Shown: positions 24,280 to 38,202, numbered from the stretch's first letter. The stretch is 64,000 nucleotides of DNA from Lepidurus packardi (GCA_023053545.1 JAKZAN010000007.1:5828001-5892000); one strand, 5' to 3'. The notes: generated by a model not told the origin, from the letters alone. Made by a program: numbers and translations.

Positions 24280-26728
24280 TCACGCAATCGCTTTGGCTGA
24301 TGGAATAAAATCTTCCCAAACTTTAATAACCTAAAAAACGCGCTATAGACACTGTAAACAAAACCTCAGAAGTTCATTTACCTGTTGCTCTATGTTCATC
24401 AGAGTTTCAAAGTAACTAATAAATGCTTGCTTGAAATCCTTGACTCGTGTTACTTCAAAACGTTCTAGCTCTTTCTTGATCGTGCGAGAAATGCACTCGA
24501 ATTCTTCCTGACTCCTGTCTACTTTTGCTTCCCACTTCACAACAAAACAATTAGAGAAAATTAAATCTTTGGAATATAGCATACTTCCAACACTTCGTCC
24601 TTTGCAACGCCCACTTTATCGCCCCTTCCTGTAGCTTCCATACGTTCAACAAGTTCCTTTTTCCGAACTAATGTTTGCTGTGCGTGTTGCCATGTCTGAT
24701 AGGCTTTCACACGCTCATGGAAAACGTCCTAGAGAATGTACAATGAATTGAAAAACATTTTACGGTTGAGATTTACCTTAATAACTCCCGCCAGGCCAAT
24801 GTAATCTTTCAGCATTTCATACAAGATGTAGAATTCGGCATTCGCTTGCTCTCCATGAATGGACTCCATCTGATGAAAAATCGTAATGAATAATGGAACC
24901 TGATATGCAGCTCTGAAAAAATAAAATAAAAAATAACTTACTTTCTCTTCCACTTCCGCAAGTTGCGCTAAAGCTCGCGACAGTAAGCTATGCTCCTCGC
25001 AATTAGACAACAGGGCAAGATTACGGGCTAGATTTAAAGTGGATGCAGCAAGTTCTCGACGATGTTGATACAGCGCTTCCACACTCGACTGCAGTTTACG
25101 TAATTGGCTATCTAGCTGTTCGAGTAATTGGTTTTTTTCTTCGAACCACTACAGAAGAATGAACATTTACGTGAGCTCGTGAAACCTAATATCGTCTCGA
25201 ATAAAAAAGGCCAGGAAACGCTTACTGGATCAGATTCACCCATCTTGAACGTCATCTTGTTTACCGTCTCTCCGACTTTATTAAAAAGCCTCAAAACGCC
25301 AGCTCCGCTCAAAGCAGACGTGCTAGTCGCCTTTGGAAGATCAGTATCTATTAGGATATTGTGCACAAGCCAAATTATCTAAAACCTTTTTAAACTGCTA
25401 AAAAATTACCAGATTCTAAAAATTCTCGAAAATCGGGGTCAACATAAAGACTGGGATGAAAAGCAGTTCGATTAAGGTATCTTTCTAAAGCCGCACGACG
25501 CCTTTCCACAAAATCCGAAGCAGAAACCTGGTCTGGCGCTTGAGCCATTTTGACTTTCGTGGCACCTAGGCAAAAAAATATTTTTAAACATTAAATATTT
25601 ATTTTTTAATATTTTAAAGGTTATTTTTAAGTACTTAATATTCATTTTTAAATATTAAATATTTATTTTTAAATATCTATTTGAAATTTTGTAAAAATAA
25701 TAATCAAAGAGAAGCTAACTTAAATGTCGTTTTATTTTTAAGGCATAGTTATCAAACCGAAAGCCTTACCAACAACATTCTTTTCCGGTGCAGGCGGTAC
25801 AATTCTTCCCTTGTGCACGTACTTCTCGGCCAACTTGTCATGAAGACCCAAGAAATCCGAGAAACGTCTGGTAACAGAAAACTCTTGCTTACGAAATACG
25901 GGAATATTGGTTTTGGTCTCCACACAATAAACTAAATAAGAAGACATGCCTTCGCCCATTTTATGGGGATTTTTCACATGGATTTCGATAAAATGTTCAT
26001 TTTCGTGGTTTGCCTAACCACAATTAGAATTAATAAGAAAATTATCGTAACTAAGGAAAACCTCATCAGAGGATTTGGCCACTCCTTCAGGCGCGGCAGG
26101 TAACTGAGATAAGTCCTTGTTAGCTTTGTCCATTGAATCACTGTCCGTTAAGCCATTTTTCAACGAGACGAGCTATTACCAGGAGTTTATTACTTTTTTT
26201 TATCTACATGATATAAAAATCAAGGAAAAATACTTTGGTTTCAACGGAAGATTTCATAGCGGGTGGAGGTATAGGCAACTCTTCAAAAGGTGGACTTTCC
26301 ATGGTGCCAGAATTGATTTTGACGCTATTCAATGCTGTAGCCAAGGGGTCGTTCTCCGACTGAATTTCATTTTCATCATCAGAATTAAGATTGATATCTT
26401 CCTCAGCATGTTGATCAATGACCTGCAGGTCAGAAGCTCCTTTCTGGGGTAGCTGAGACGGCTTTGGCTAAACCAAAAAGAAAGGATTTATCTGATTATC
26501 AATGGTCACCGAAGGTAGGGGGTGGAGCACAAAAAGGGGAGGATTAGTCATTTAAAAGAGGGAACTCATAGTTACACAAAAGTTTTGTATACTTCAAGAA
26601 CAAATCCGCAATTAGCACGTTTGACACCTCTTTACCTGCTCTATTGCAGATGCGAAAAGATCACTATCATCATCACTGTGGTAATTTGGTTCGTCAAAAA
26701 GTGGAGATGCCGTCTTGTCCGCAGCCAT
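24280..26728 (-). CDS. Snx1: sorting nexin 1/2 (PX-BAR, retromer-associated)
   Basis: SNX1/SNX2 bind phosphoinositides and tubulate early endosomes with SNX5/6 for retrograde sorting. Eleven exons: 26728-26636, 26467-26234, 26172-26062, 26013-25770, 25565-25410, 25347-25226, 25148-24942, 24869-24777, 24728-24585, 24534-24382, 24330-24280. All phases close, giving 535 residues against about 520 for the human proteins. Residues 1-146 are an acidic, disordered N-terminus (DEPNYHSDDDSDLFASA). The PX domain, about 147-275, has RRFSDFLGLHDKL and the typical AFHPSLYVDPDFREFLES at its end. The rest is the BAR domain, ending ERFEVTRVKDFKQAFISYFE and VIKVWEDFIPSAKAIA. The start is the only ATG that gives the acidic leader. 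It is divergent from FEM1B across 284 bp. Confidence 0.95.
25575..25685. repeat. ATTTTTAAATATT tandem repeat in an SNX intron
   Basis: About 110 bp built from ATTTTTAAATATTAAAT-like units in the intron between the fourth and fifth SNX exons (25566-25769). It makes this intron much longer than the others in the gene. Confidence 0.7.
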
Positions 26729-27012
26729 GTTGACGTTTTTCTAGATTAGTTTTGAAAGTCGATTATTGTAGGAGCGATTCGATTAATGTCGATCAGCTGG
26801 CTTTTGTTGGTAAACAGCGAACGTGGTTTGTGAAGTCTGAGAAATGACCCATCTGCGTTAATATAGGAAAGGCATAGGTTTTTGTTTTCGAACCTTACGT
26901 AGGCGTTTAACTTAATTAGATACACCGCGTGTAACACTTTCAGTCATATAGTGAAGTTATATTATTAGTGTTATTGTTAAGTTAGGTCCGCCCAACCGAG
27001 AAAAGTCTAGTT
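26729..27012. promoter_or_regulatory. shared divergent promoter region, SNX1/2 and FEM1B
   Basis: Only 284 bp separate the start codons of two oppositely transcribed housekeeping genes, so both promoters and both 5' UTRs must fit here. No clear TATA box is seen on either side, which fits a bidirectional housekeeping promoter. The role is inferred from spacing only. Confidence 0.55.
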
Positions 27013-29442
<2,430 letters not shown>

Positions 29443-29542
29443 GCCAGCTCACGTTTTGTACAGTTCATATGTAATAGATACAGTGTATTAACCCAACCTC
29501 AATCTCCTGACTCATGTACAAATAATAACGCTTGCGTTTTCA

Positions 29543-31696
29543 CTAGAAATTAGCCACTTGGTTACCGTTAATGAGTGACGTACCTGCGACCACAAAATGA
29601 TACCCGATTTGGGACCCCAATAAACGAAATGCTGCTACTTCAGCCAATGTAATTCCGCCTACACAGAGCACTAGAACTGTCCGCGAAGCATTTGCAATAG
29701 CGGAGCTGGTTAGTTGAGAAGGATCTTGCTTCTGGTTAACTAGTAAAGGTCCTGACATAAAACCTCTCAATGCCTCGTCGACCTGGGCCAGATTGTCATT
29801 CTTCAGGAATCGCTCTACGAGGCGACAGAACAAAGGCACGTATGAGCCTCCGAACACGTAACTCAAATCCGTTGGATGGCGGAAATCGACAGGATTGGTA
29901 TTCTGGGGTACTAACTGCAGCTTACGAGACCAGGACTTAAAAGGGGTGCCCTTAATCGGAAACGGTAAACCAGTAACGGCTTTGGCAGCAATGTTTCCCA
30001 AGAAATCGGATCGTGGCAAGTTTAAACTTGCCTGGAGACTAAAGCTGGCTGTACGTGTCTTCAACAAACTGCATTGCTGGAGACGATGCCAAGTCCACAT
30101 ATGCTCGTAACCGTACGCTTGAGTGTACTTTCTCTGCCAGGTTTTAAACTCCTTGTCTGAGAATCCATCCTGTGTCAGGGAATACAAGCATAACAGCCGT
30201 AAAGTATTTACGGGCTCGATATGTCTCGCCATGCAATCGTCTATATACGCCAGGCTTTCTTTGGTGCTACTCCCATCCAGCAAGTCTTGTTCTACCCTTA
30301 ACTGGTCCTCTAAAATCCCGGTTTTACGTTTGAGAACTACCTATTAAACATGTATACTTAAATAGAACAAAAAGCGCAATGCATCAAATCTATTAATACT
30401 TCACAGGCATTGATGTGGAGTGCAATGGAACGTTGTTGAGCTTGAATATCGCGTAACTCATTGGCTACAAATTTCTTCATCTCAGTAACTGACGTGGTAT
30501 GTCGCTTTTCGGAACGAGACTGGATTTCTTTGATTTTCATACTCAAAATACTGAGTACAGTGGCGAAGTGTCTCCCACGGATCTAAGAACGGAAAGTATA
30601 TAATCAGCAATAGTAAATAATAATATTAAATCTCATATTAGTAGCAAATATTAATATTAAATAATAATAATATTAAATCTAATATATTGAAAATTTGGAG
30701 TCAAGTTACCTGAGCATAAACTTCATCTTTGGCGCTATGTAAGGTAATCTTCTGTCTTTCACCTCTAGTTTCTGGAGTACTTTCTTCCTGGCTGATGTCT
30801 ACACAACCAGCCCGGACACTGAACACTTCGTCAAGCATTCCTTCGTAAGTCAATTGGGAGAGCAATAGCGACATGAAGTCGATGTCGCGATCGAATACAA
30901 ACAAGTGACCAAATTGGCAGCGAGTTTGCAATGATGTTGAACTGTTGGAAGTTTTAATAGGTCTCTCTGGTGGGATTTCTCGGGAGAGTACTTCCATGAG
31001 GGATTTAACGGTGTTCGATAGTTTTCCTAAGGCAATCACGTTTGGAATGAAACCGAAGATTTCTTGTACGCCGTTCAAGGCTCTGCTTATTGAAACTAAG
31101 AAAGACTGATCGCCGTTGACGACACTGGAATGGAAAAAGTTGATAAATTCCAAAGACAAGAGGTCGTTATCCAATGGGATGAAATCGTGATGATACTCGT
31201 GCAGACGAACGTGGCCTAGCACTCCTTCTTCTTCAAAAATGGCTTGGATAAAGTGAAGCGCTTTAGGAACCAGAATGCAGTGGTATTGGTAGGGTGCAGG
31301 TGTGGACGATCCAGATATGAGACTTTGGACGTGTTGGCAAACGAGACGAGCAGCACTGGTTATGGCAGGTATGACGTAAACTCGCGTTGGATGGACCCAA
31401 GGTGGTGGAGCATTCCCAAGCTTGAACATCTTATCAACACCATGTTCCCTAGTTCTCAATGAATTATGATTAATATATCATTCGCTGGTTCTCAAGAAGG
31501 AGATCTTATTAACTTATTACCTCAGAACTCGCGCTCCAACTATTAGATCCAGCGTTTTTAACAAGCTTTCATGAATGACCAAATCCTTCGCAAAGTCTGT
31601 GGTGCCTTTGCCAGCTTCCAAGCATGATAGAAGAGCTATGAATCGTCCACGTGACAGTTCCTTTAACGTCTCTAATTCTGGAAAAGAAGCACTCAT
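29543..31696 (-). CDS. VPS33B: VPS33B, Sec1/Munc18-family vesicle fusion protein
   Basis: VPS33B is an SM protein that works with VIPAS39 (the CHEVI complex) in endosomal and recycling traffic and binds SNARE bundles. Four exons: 31696-31521, 31448-30710, 30582-30400, 30340-29543; 631 residues, human 617. VPS33B rather than VPS33A is favoured by FGHLFVFDRDIDFMSLLL with YEGMLDEVFSVRAGCVDI, by TEMKKFVANELRDIQAQQ, by YVFGGSYVPLFCRLVE, and by the C-terminal CVGGITLAEVAAFRLLG. The start ATG begins MSASFPELETLKELSRGRF, which matches the family's N-terminal helix. Its intron at 30583-30709 carries an ATA-rich tract. A foldback repeat starts about 150 bp upstream of the start codon. Confidence 0.93.
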
Positions 31697-31849
31697 TTCT
31701 TCATTCAAAAATACGCGTCTCCTCTGCGTACGTAACTTGTCAACAAAAACAAGGTTCCTTTTGCAAACTGCCCTAAAGGACCCTCGCCCAAGATGGGCAT
31801 GCCAGAAATGGACCACGCCCACCGAACCAGAAATCTGCCAACGAGACAC

Positions 31850-32117
31850 AAGGACTAAACGACAAAAGGACTTCGGGTCCCCGACTAAATGACTACGGAA
31901 TACGACACAAGGACTACGGTTCCTTAACCTTTCAACAGAAAAATAGCATTTCAAGTTCAGAAAATCTGGTTAAGCGCAACAAGATTAAAAGGTGCCTAAG
32001 CCGTATTAAAAATTACGTCACAAGGACAAGAACTATGAAAAGAGTAGGTTTGGTTAGGACTAGGTTAGGTTAGAGGTATAGTCCTTAAGTCAGATTTCAC
32101 AGTCGTGTCTTCGTCCC
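31850..32117. repeat. foldback repeat with telomere-like core, copy B
   Basis: The left end reads AAGGACTAAACGACAAAAGG; the right end reversed reads GGACGAAGACACGACTG, then CTGACTTAAGGACTAT. The core contains GGTTAGGACTAGGTTAGG, TTAGG-like steps as in the other two copies. The ends are more diverged than in copy C. Placed just upstream of VPS33B, so it may lie in its promoter. Confidence 0.65.
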
Positions 32118-32323
32118 CGAAACCTGTTGAATGCGTTTTTGTCGAAAATATCCCTTTGGACTTGCAATTGCTAACGTCTGACAATACGGGAATGAGCCCA
32201 GATATAGTATCAATTACAAGTTTAAAAGAGGTGGCGGTTCATTATAATATAGGGAAGTATTGTGAACAAAATTTATTTGCAGTTAGTCTTCCGTTAAATA
32301 CTGATGATTGGTTAAATTTGTGA
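32105..32323 (+). other. orphan open frame, unknown
   Basis: A 72-codon frame whose part after about 32120 looks protein-like (VECVFVENIPLDLQLL and KYCEQNLFAVSLPLNTDDW). Its first codons overlap the edge of foldback copy B. There is no splice partner that I can identify, and I do not recognise the sequence. It may be a fragment of a dispersed gene or chance. Confidence 0.2.
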
Positions 32324-32444
32324 GAAAAATGCGCAAGTTAAATTAATATACTTAAAGCGTTATATTTAAAACGTTAATTGCAATTTTGAAAATATAAGTC
32401 TTTAATTAAGTGTCATGTAGGAGACACGTATTTATTGCAGGATT

Positions 32445-34242
32445 CTACATATTAATGGTAGCTTCAGCCACAACTTTAATAGCTTCCCAGGTTTCAGTAA
32501 CAGTGGGCATGATTTCACTAGGTGGCAATACAAATCCGTAAGCTCCGGTGTCACGCAATTCAACGGTGTAAGAATACGAAATACCAGCTCCACCCTTGGC
32601 CCAGTCGTCAGAACCACCGCTAGCGATGTCTACAAATTCTCGAATTAACCCCCGTTTCTCGGATTCGCTTTCAAAACTTACACAAAGTGTTGGTAGATGT
32701 ACCAACCGTATATTCAGTTCCATAAACACCAGCTAAAGCTTTAGTAGCGCTCAGAGCCAACGTATTCTATCAAAGCCAGCATTAAAAGCAATTAAAACTA
32801 TTCTTATATATATACCAAAGCATTATAGTCGTCTGGTAAATCGGAGGTGTATCCCCAGGGGAAAAGCCAATACTAATTCAAGGATTTTAATTATATAGGT
32901 AATCCAAAATAAACTCGAGCCCTTTACTTGTCCGTATGAGTGGAAAGTTAGGTACACTTTGGTTTGGCCAGCGATGCTTAAGATTGTATCACGTACTACT
33001 TGCGACTCGATCTCTGAAAACGCCTCTGGACCATGGTAAGTATCCATGCATCCATTTGCGCTGCTTCCACCCTCTACAATAGAAATGAAAGTAAAAGACA
33101 GGTTTCGCCCAACTTGAAATACAAACCATTCCAGTGAAATCCGAAGTTTCTGTTCGAATAAAAAATATTAAATTAACGTTCTATGTAGTTTATTTTGCGC
33201 TAATATTGACCTGTTCATGTCTGTTCCGGTGCATTGAGCATGATTTGTTGTACCACGGTTCTTGCGCCACAAACGATCCTGAGATATCTCGCATAAAATA
33301 CATTAATCTTCTGGTTACAAAACTTACATCAGAGAAGGTGTATTCATAACCATCGGGGTTGATTACGGGCATAACATACCAATCCAAGTTATCCAAATAT
33401 TCGGGATGGGCGGCGTAATTTTCGACCAATTCTTGTACCAACCATGTAACGGTAGCAGGAGAAATCCATTCACGTGCATGAATGCCTTTGATTTATGGAA
33501 AATTATAACATCTGTAGGTATATATTCGGAGATTATAGGAATATGATGGTACCTCCGTCAATGAAAATTGCGTTCTTGCCTGAACCACCAGTACTGAGCT
33601 TAATCAAAGTGAGGTCGCGGCCCTCGACACTCTTTCCGGCTGAAGACACGGTGACTTTATCAGGGTATGCTGCAGCTAAAGAAGCAGCGAACTCTTGAAT
33701 CTAACAACGAACTATATAGAGAGAAAGTACCGAGTCTTGACTAAGCGGAGCTTACATCAGCCAATGGATAGTAATCATCCCAGGTAAGCTTGTAGGAAGG
33801 AGAACGGGGTCCGGCTTGGACACGGGGAGTACGGGCAACATTTTCGATCAGTCTAATTAATCGCATATTATTAGAGGAATTAGTCGTGGGGTATTCAAGC
33901 TTACGTTTGAACGTCGGGAACCATTAGAGTATAATCGATGCTAGATTTTTTTAACCAGCTTTCTAAATACGCAAGCGTTTCGGTATTAGCCATGATATCG
34001 GTCTTGCCTACACGAGGCGGACTCCAGAAATCAAGTCTGCCATTGTTCTCTAAGTACTGCAGTGACTGCACGTCTTGGGCACTTCTTGGGTAAGTACGTA
34101 AGACTCGGAAGCTGTTGGAAACAAAGAGATTTATTAAAAATTGTTATAGATTACAGATGAATAATAACACTTCATTTTACCCGTCGTATCGTTTTGTTGC
34201 GGCCGCAAAGGCCAACAGGCCTAGAAATACGACCCACTTCAT
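32445..34242 (-). CDS. zinc carboxypeptidase, M14A, carboxypeptidase B-like (copy 1)
   Basis: A secreted digestive metallo-exopeptidase that removes C-terminal residues. Eleven exons: 34242-34181, 34111-33905, 33852-33756, 33700-33553, 33485-33328, 33278-33211, 33149-33127, 33073-32928, 32872-32816, 32766-32682, 32629-32445; 411 residues. A signal peptide ([15 protein letters not shown]) is followed by an activation propeptide up to about Arg-rich TPRVQAGPR, a plausible trypsin cut site, then the catalytic domain. Zinc ligands are in IHAREW (His, Glu) and FHSYGQ (His). Substrate residues are Arg in DRLWRKNR, Asn-Arg in MNRNFGFHW, Tyr in TLYIASGG, and the catalytic Glu in [17 protein letters not shown] places Asp at the S1' position 255, as in carboxypeptidase B, so C-terminal Lys/Arg is the expected target (inferred). 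Most similar to copy 2, even within introns. Confidence 0.95.
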
Positions 34243-34300
34243 TTGCGTAAGGAATAACTTCTCGAACTGGAATGGGACAATCGCATAAAGTTATTCGGCT

Positions 34301-34308
34301 TCTTATAG
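34301..34308 (-). promoter_or_regulatory. TATA box of carboxypeptidase copy 1
   Basis: CTATAAGA on the minus strand, 59 bp upstream of the start codon. A TATA-like element occurs at a comparable distance in the other three copies, which supports the reading. Confidence 0.55.
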
Positions 34309-34979
34309 CAGTAAACTACTACGTCACGGTCATCTAATCGGAATTCCGTGCGAACTGTGCTGTTCGTCATACACAAAAACAGTAGCATTTGTTGCGTTTC
34401 CCAGATGAGAAATGATTATCTTGCTCTTATCTGTAAGGCCAAAGAAAATAAGTTATTTTATTATTTAACCTTCGCTTGGCTATGGGTTCACCCAAGCCAG
34501 ATGGCAAGGTATTATCTGCTTTTAAGGCAGCGGTTTCTTTAGGAACCACCCGGGTCTCCGTGGCCCACTTTAGCGACTTCGATTGTACTGTACACTCATT
34601 TAAACCAAACTAGCCACTCAAAGGTGAACAATTGACTGGAAAATAACTAAACCTGGGAAAGTAAATAAATTAAAACCTCTACCTTAAACGAAGTCTGAAA
34701 GAAAGTCCCCTTATGGTGTTCATGACGAATCGTGCGCTCTTGATCTGGTAGCTGAAAGCGTAGAGTTTAATCGGTGTAAATCTGGAATCCATCGGAGTGA
34801 CGATCTTCAAAGTAGATTCTTGAGGATTTTCAGTGATGATCCGGGACTTTCAGGAACTTCAAAGATGGCAGGAATCCTTCTTAGGTAGGAGTTCTTCAGG
34901 CTTAAACATGTAGATGTAGAGCTCTGGGTGACCATGTTCCACTTCCTTGGTTTGAACAGGTCGTAGATATTATTAACGT

Positions 34980-35141
34980 TCGAACTGCCCGCCAAAGACC
35001 GCCACTGCTGTCTAAGGTTAACCACCGCCATAATGAAAACCTCCAACGATGTTTTCAATAGGAATTGCCCACCAAAGACTGCAACTGCTGTCTAAGGTTA
35101 GCCACCGCCATATTGAAAACTTCATCGATCTTTTCAATATG
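34980..35141. repeat. tandem duplication, unit 80 bp
   Basis: Two adjacent copies with about 85 percent identity by eye; both contain CTGCTGTCTAAGGTTA and ACCGCCAT(A/T)(A/T)TGAAAAC. The reading on the minus strand is partly open (MAVVNLRQQW in one copy), but I recognise no protein. Confidence 0.7.
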
Positions 35142-35339
35142 CACTTCACCACTTCACTTCATCACTTCGACCTAAATATTAAAATTAAAGAAACAATTAA
35201 ATTAATTAAAAGTAAAGTCAATTCAGTCAGTTAAGGCAGTCATTAAAACTCATTTGAAATCCTGAAGTACTAGGAGAACGGCGAATGAAGAAGCGGTGAT
35301 TCTAAAGCATGACTTAGGGAAAAGTGAACAAATTTAAAA

Positions 35340-35475
35340 TTAAAACTGAAAAGAAAACTCAACAATATAAACTGCATGTAAGTCGGCTCTTTTGCTGTCC
35401 TTTACAGTAACCTTAAAAATGGCTTCGAAATCTTGTGATCCATACTCAACCTCGAATAGCCTTCTATTAGCTCGC
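35340..35475 (-). pseudogene. possible exon fragment of an unrecognised gene
   Basis: After a good acceptor (TTATTCAG) the minus strand is open and protein-like: RRLFEVEYGSQDFEAIFKV then TVKDSKRADLHAVYIVE, ending at TAA. A second open stretch at 35523-35640 (KRNTQSRAKKATSNESDF) also follows an acceptor, but the two do not join in phase, so I regard this as a broken or captured fragment. The family is not identified. Confidence 0.2.
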
Positions 35476-35769
35476 CTGAATAAATAAGGACTAGTAGAAG
35501 CTTATAAATGTAAATTTAAAGAGTTACTACCTTCACTCCGAAGCTCTCCATGGCCTTTAAACTGAAATCGGATTCGTTAGATGTTGCTTTCTTGGCACGG
35601 GATTGCGTATTCCTCTTCATCTTCATTTCGCCACCGAAAACTAGAACAAAAGAGAAAAATATCAGTACGCATGAAATCAATTCATTAAGAAAACGTTTAA
35701 AACTTACAAATAAGCGTGAACAAACACGTCCGCAGAGGAAGGCTCCCAAAACGAGTGAAAACACAAACG

Positions 35770-35972
35770 TAGGAAAAAGATAAAACTTGTCCTGATTCGC
35801 GTTTGTAGACTTTCGGTGACACATAAAAAACAACAACACAAGTTGCAGAAAACGTGTGAAAAGGAGAAGGACTTTGGAGAAGGAGAAAACTTGCCGTGTT
35901 TTGTGTTTGCAGACTTTCGATGGACAAATAAAAAACAACAACACAAGTTGCACACGTTTGAGACGTTCGTCA
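35770..35972. repeat. tandem duplication, unit 104 bp
   Basis: The segment with GACTTTCGGTGACACATAAA and AACAACAACACAAGTTGCA at about 35770-35868 recurs 104 bp later with small changes. It creates repeated hydrophobic peptides in a minus-strand frame, which are probably not real protein. Confidence 0.75.
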
Positions 35973-37425
35973 AGTCGACCTCACTTCTGTATTTCCGGTT
36001 CGGGACATGCTATGAACGTCGCAACACCAAGTTGTCCTCCTGCTCCCCTTTCGCCACCTTCCGCCCATTTTAGTCGATTAACGTTACCAAAGATCCTGCA
36101 ACGAAACGTGAAGTAGAAATAAGTAAGTTCGAAATGTATACAAACGAACCAAAATCTAAACGACATGGGAAAGAAAAAAGATTATGTTTACCTCGCCCTC
36201 GGGAACACTCTGAGTTACAACAGTTGACTTTGGCTTCGCAGGGAATCTTGAAAACACCGCTGATTGCGAAGAAAACTAACCAAGGGACCAACCCGAAGCA
36301 ACGGTTTATCGCTGCACTTTTCGCTCTTGAAAACACTGGGATTCGAAGAAAGGGGCATGAAGGAATCCCAAGGATCAGGCAAATGCTTCCACAGACGAAA
36401 CTTCCATCCCTGCCTGGGCTGCGTTCTTCAGTAGAGGCTACCTAAATCCGTTGACCACCCGTTAACCACAGAAAAGCTTCGTGGTTACCATTAAAGACCT
36501 AATGAATGGCAACAACAAAGAGTTTTCGCCGCCCAGGAAATTAAAAGTTGCGACAGAAGACCTAACCGGCCAACAACAATTTAACGCCCATGATACCTGT
36601 TCCTTCTGGTTCTCCTGATTCCCACAGAAAGGTAAGTAGCTACCTCCAAATGGCAGAATACCAGATTAGCAGATTAAAGTTGTAAATTGTGTCGACTGCG
36701 AAGGTTGATGTAAGGCAGGGATGAAGTAGAGAGCACACTTAACACCAACACATTTTTTTTTTACTGATGTAGGCCTTTTGCCAAACACCACATTTTACAT
36801 TTTAAACGCGCACTTGAATTGACTCCAAGTTTTCGCAGATCCAATTGGTAATGTTTTCGAAGATAACACTTAATCCGATTGTTAATGTTCAACATGCTTG
36901 GTAATGTTTAACTATAAACTCACTACTAGCTTTCACAACATCGCTGGAGAAAAGCAGGCCTGCACTGACTGCTTGCTAGGGAGCAACTGACGTTATAGGG
37001 GTTCTTAAGGGTGCACATCCGTTCAAAGGCAACAAACTTGTGGATTCGTTCTCTTGAACCAATCCGGTGTTAACGTTCATGGGCTTCTGATTTCAGTTCG
37101 CATTACTATTTTCTTTATTATTTTTTTTAGGAGACACCCTTATTTCTTCGCCTGTTCTGCAAATGAAGCTGAGGGAACCACATGGTACGTGGCTTGGCAC
37201 ATGGTATGGATGCACATGGCATGCCACGTGCGATAGTTATTTACGGGATTGAGGTAAGATGGTTTAAAATGTGTTTAATAGAAGAGATCCGTAGTAATAA
37301 AAGAATAAAGTATGTCCGTTTCTCCTTATGTCGGGGTTGGTCGTTCTTATGATGTAATTATTAAAACAGCTTAAAAATGTTTTAATCTCTGCGAATGAGC
37401 AGAACCGCATGCGAACATATGGTTT

Positions 37426-38202
37426 GTGGTCTCGTCATTCCCGTCTGTTAGTGACGATCCGGTCGAGTGTATACTGGACGATGCCACTCTCGAACACTTC
37501 GTACAAAGTGGCGTGAAACAAAATATTGATGCCGATTTTTCTTCTTCGAGGCGTGAATACGCAGATACAGCGAGATATCTATCTCTGTCACTCTTTAGCC
37601 GAACACTGGCTAATGGTGAAAAGCGACCTGGGCCTTGGCTAGTATTTTTGAAGAGCAAAGGTACTTATTGGTCCTTGGTAACATACCTAGAAGATTTAAG
37701 GAAAGTCGGTGTCTTCGATCATTATGAGTCGAAAGATACGGAAACAAGTTTTGAACAGAATTATGCATACAATATGAAGGGGAAATGGACACCGGGTTCA
37801 AACTGTTCGACAGAACGGTCGTTTTAAGCATTAAAGAGAGTAAAGAATTATTTAAGATCTACCACAGAAGAGAACAGACTTAATTCAATATCTGTGCTGT
37901 ACATGGAGAGAGAAATAATGCAGTTTGTGGACTATAGTGAAGTCATCCATTCCTTTGCAGAGAAGAAAGTTCATCACGGGGGGCAATGTAATCTTGTAAA
38001 TTTGTCAATGTAAAAATTATAGTGTGAAAAAGTACAGTTGGTGCTTGCTTATTTAATTTTTATGTCTGCTTTTTTTTCTATAGTCAAAGCACGTTGAATA
38101 AATAAAAAATAAAAGTAAAGTCTACTTTTTTTTGTTACGTGCCAAAATGGGCCTCGACTCCGTTAACTGCCTAGTGTCTCTGGATCCCTAAATCCGGCAC
38201 TG
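37426..38202 (+). mobile_element. decayed hAT-family transposon (ZMYM/TTF-type transposase remnant)
   Basis: The open frame from 37426 reads like the N-terminal TTF-type zinc-finger region of hAT transposases (FSRTLANGEKRPGPWLVFLK). It then jumps to CSTERSF, a stop (37825-37827), and in the same frame ALKRVKNYLRST...RLNSISVLY, which is the C-terminal hAT dimerisation motif. The several hundred residues of RNase-H-like catalytic core expected between these parts are absent, so this is an internally deleted and interrupted copy. Downstream, a typical hAT-style terminus CCTAAATCCGGCACTG ends at 38202. The matching left terminus was not found. It lies between carboxypeptidase copies 1 and 2. Confidence 0.75.

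Noticed and set aside
35516-35953. 145-codon minus-strand frame with repeated hydrophobic blocks
   Set aside because: Most of it is produced by the 104 bp tandem duplication; only its last part was kept as a possible fragment.
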